A stretch of DNA of 64,000 bases, taken from contig OX336349.1 in NCBI GenBank assembly GCA_946902875.1, positions 14,469,891 to 14,533,890 of the forward strand. The letters are read 5' to 3'. Shown piece after piece: positions 61,930 through 64,000 of the stretch (positions within the stretch are counted from its first letter, which is position 1; the number at the start of each line of letters is the position of its first letter). The notes under the pieces were generated by a model. It worked only from the letters and a program-made list of their open reading frames with translations, was not told the DNA's origin and searched no databases. The translations under genes and the position numbers were made by a program. Source of the DNA: Nematopogon swammerdamellus. Taxonomy: Eukaryota; Arthropoda; Insecta; Lepidoptera; Adelidae.

Positions 61930-64000
61930 TGAAATCGTTGCAGTACCAATTTGGATTTGGATAAATGGAGGTTGGGGTCAGTCTCACTAGTACACCCGAT
62001 TAGTTCAACCGTTGAACTGGTGAGACTTTTTTGTCCCAGTAGTTCAACTACGTATAAATTATTTTAATGGTTGAACTACTGAGGCTATATGGTTGAACTC
62101 ATTACTCCAATTATATGAAACAAAAAATCCGGTCGCCAACTTTACAAAGGTATTCACAAAATAATGTAGCCGCTTCTGGTATAAACGCAATGACCCAAAA
62201 TAAAATTCAATGCCTGTTTGGGTCAAAAGAGCAACGGAAAGCACCCATCCGGGTCTGATCCTCATGCATATAAAACAAACCCATTTCGCAAGTCACTAAC
62301 GCAGATAAAATCCTCGGAAAATAAGTGTGTTGACACAATATTCATAAAAGCGTACGAGTACGGCGCTGCAAGGAGTATGAACCACCCAGTAGTAAACACC
62401 GCCATTGTTTTGCCCCAATATGCCGTAAAAACAGAGAAATCTGTGCAAGTGTGCTCTGGCAACACGCACTCGTAAAAGTTATATGAGGTCGGTTGCTGGT
62501 GAAGACTGAATATTAAAATTATTCTTGACGAAACATGTTTCTTATTGCGCTTAACAGACTTCAAAATGGCGAACTTAGAACATTGCTTAAACTCGTCTAC
62601 CGAAACAAGAAAGTGTAAATGCAAATGGAGAAAGATCGAGTGTTAGGTTTGTATTAGAATTTTTATTATTTTAAAGTCAACCGTACACATCCATACTTTT
62701 AACAAAAGTTACTAACGCCAGCTAACGGAATGCACCCGTTTTATCAATAATTACTTCGGACAATAGGAAGAATAGGAAGGACACTCTAACGTTCAATTTT
62801 TTAAATCAAGAACTAGTAACTGCAATTATTTATCCCTGACATCACCTATTTGGATTAATCATAAATTTACGGGATATTTACGCTAAAGAGCGTTCCACTT
62901 AACTTGCCCCTTGAAGTAAGCCATTTCAATCTCTATTGCTGAACGCTTAAGGATTACCGCGAGGGACAAGTTACGTGAAACGAACACTAGACCAGCCGAT
63001 ATAAATATAAGTGTGTCTGACATAGAGAATTTACTTGAATGTTTCGACAAAATCTCATTCGATTCTTGTCTCGTTCAACTTTCTATTAAATCGACACGTC
63101 GATTCCTTCGAAACCTTTGCCATTACGTTTCACTCCAACTTTCCAGACTCTGACCTTCACTGACAGCTTACGCGAAAGTTTACCACCCGCTTCAACCGTC
63201 TACTGCTTCGGGCTGAGGGTGTGCTGTAGACGTGTTTCGACCTGTCATACCCTCGGTGGTGAAAGGGGACCACCGCGTATGCAGAAGAAACAACTTTACC
63301 GATAAGGTGTAACTTAGTGTTGAATGAGAGAAAGACATATTGTGGGATGACAATGACGTTCCAAGAGAGAGTGGGATTAAACAGGTGTCCTTAAAACGCA
63401 ATAAACATTTAGGAACCACTAGCTTTTATGCGCTGCTTCGCTTTTGAGCCTTTTCACTAATTTAGAACGACATCTATTCCATCAGGTTAAACAGACAACC
63501 TGAATTTCTTTCTATCTAAATTTTGTAAGAGATTAGGGTTTCAACATAATCCACAGCCAAGTTCACATTGCTGTGGTAAGCGTGCCTTTCCGTGCTTCTG
63601 GTTTTTTGTGAACAGAGATTTAAATGTTTGCTTCTGGGTGAATAATAGTATTGGTACTTAATATTTTTAGATTCCGTACCTGAAAGATATGAAAACGGAA
63701 ACTAGTGTTTGTATCTATTTTCAGCTAACGTTCGATAGGATTTACTTATTGGCTCGATTCTCGCAGTTCCACAAATAAAATGGCGCCCAATTTGTCCAGT
63801 ACAAGTTGCTCCAGCTCGTTAGTCTGAATGAGCATTTCTGACAGAAGCACGAACGTCGTCGACGCGGTCAGCAGCTGTAACGTCGACTTTTACCTTCGGG
63901 AATTGGAACTGTACACGACTTATTGGAGTTTTGTCGTCGTTTGGTTTAAATATAATGGCGAATATGCGGAATCACAAATTATTTGAGGAGTTTCTTAAAA
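61930..64000. other. Upstream Dok-7 intron, no exon found
   Basis: I looked on the minus strand for the missing first part of the PH domain (a W-K-x-R-W type strand ending in a phase-1 donor) and saw none. A short palindromic cluster with AGTTCAACCGTTGAACT lies at 62005-62025. The open frames at 62060-62624 have no recognisable domain. Confidence 0.4.

Noticed and set aside
62059..62624. Minus-strand frames of 68 and 120 codons, with hydrophobic stretches reminiscent of membrane proteins
   Set aside because: I considered a chemoreceptor fragment but saw no family signature and no consistent splice sites.
1..64000. CRISPR arrays, bacterial operons or prophage
   Set aside because: Introns with phase-matched exons, A-tailed SINEs and animal signalling domains show a nuclear animal sequence. 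The tandem repeats lack unique spacers of constant length.

Overview
The window looks like insect nuclear DNA, most probably from a moth or butterfly. It is AT-rich, genes are split into small exons with GT-AG introns, and most of the rest is interspersed repeats of types familiar from Lepidoptera: LINE 3' ends with TCTATC or ATGT tails, A-tailed SINEs, many TA-flanked MITEs and a Penelope-like element. Few open reading frames of any length are genes. I assembled the real genes by following exon phase and splice sites by eye.

Positions 1-14.2 kb (minus strand) hold a cluster of secreted cysteine-rich protease inhibitors of the TIL (trypsin inhibitor-like) family. One gene starts at 14173 with a signal-peptide exon. 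In the most economical model it joins five TIL exons (11698-11516, 7876-7658, 7281-7090, 6672-6463, 5565-5369) into a 352-residue five-domain inhibitor; every junction is phase 1 and the frame stays open throughout. A second TIL gene starts at 456 and runs off the left edge. Remnants of non-LTR retrotransposons, SINEs and MITEs lie between the exons.

Positions 14.2-27.6 kb are intergenic and filled with repeats: MITEs, a 17-bp tandem array, a roughly 265-bp higher-order minisatellite, a satellite-bearing element, SINEs and a small deleted Penelope derivative that keeps its hammerhead-like region.

Positions 27.6-61.6 kb (minus strand) are one gene, a Dok-7-like adaptor. Seven exons encode the second part of a PH domain, a PTB domain and a long tail with tyrosine motifs of the Crk (YxxP), Grb2 (YxN) and PI3-kinase (YxxM) types. 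The first exon lies beyond 64 kb. A 27-kb intron splits the PTB domain and contains most of the repeats, including an apparently intact Penelope-like element (54060-56474, reverse transcriptase plus GIY-YIG nuclease) with inverted terminal repeats and a hammerhead-like ribozyme.

The least expected structures are the five-domain TIL gene with Ala in most predicted reactive sites, and a SINE family whose tRNA-like head carries an inserted piece of 5S rRNA with its internal promoter boxes. One copy lacks the insert. Also notable are a SINE tail sitting directly after a Dok-7 splice donor and several perfect hairpins with very short spacers. All identifications rest on reading motifs by eye; no database search was run.
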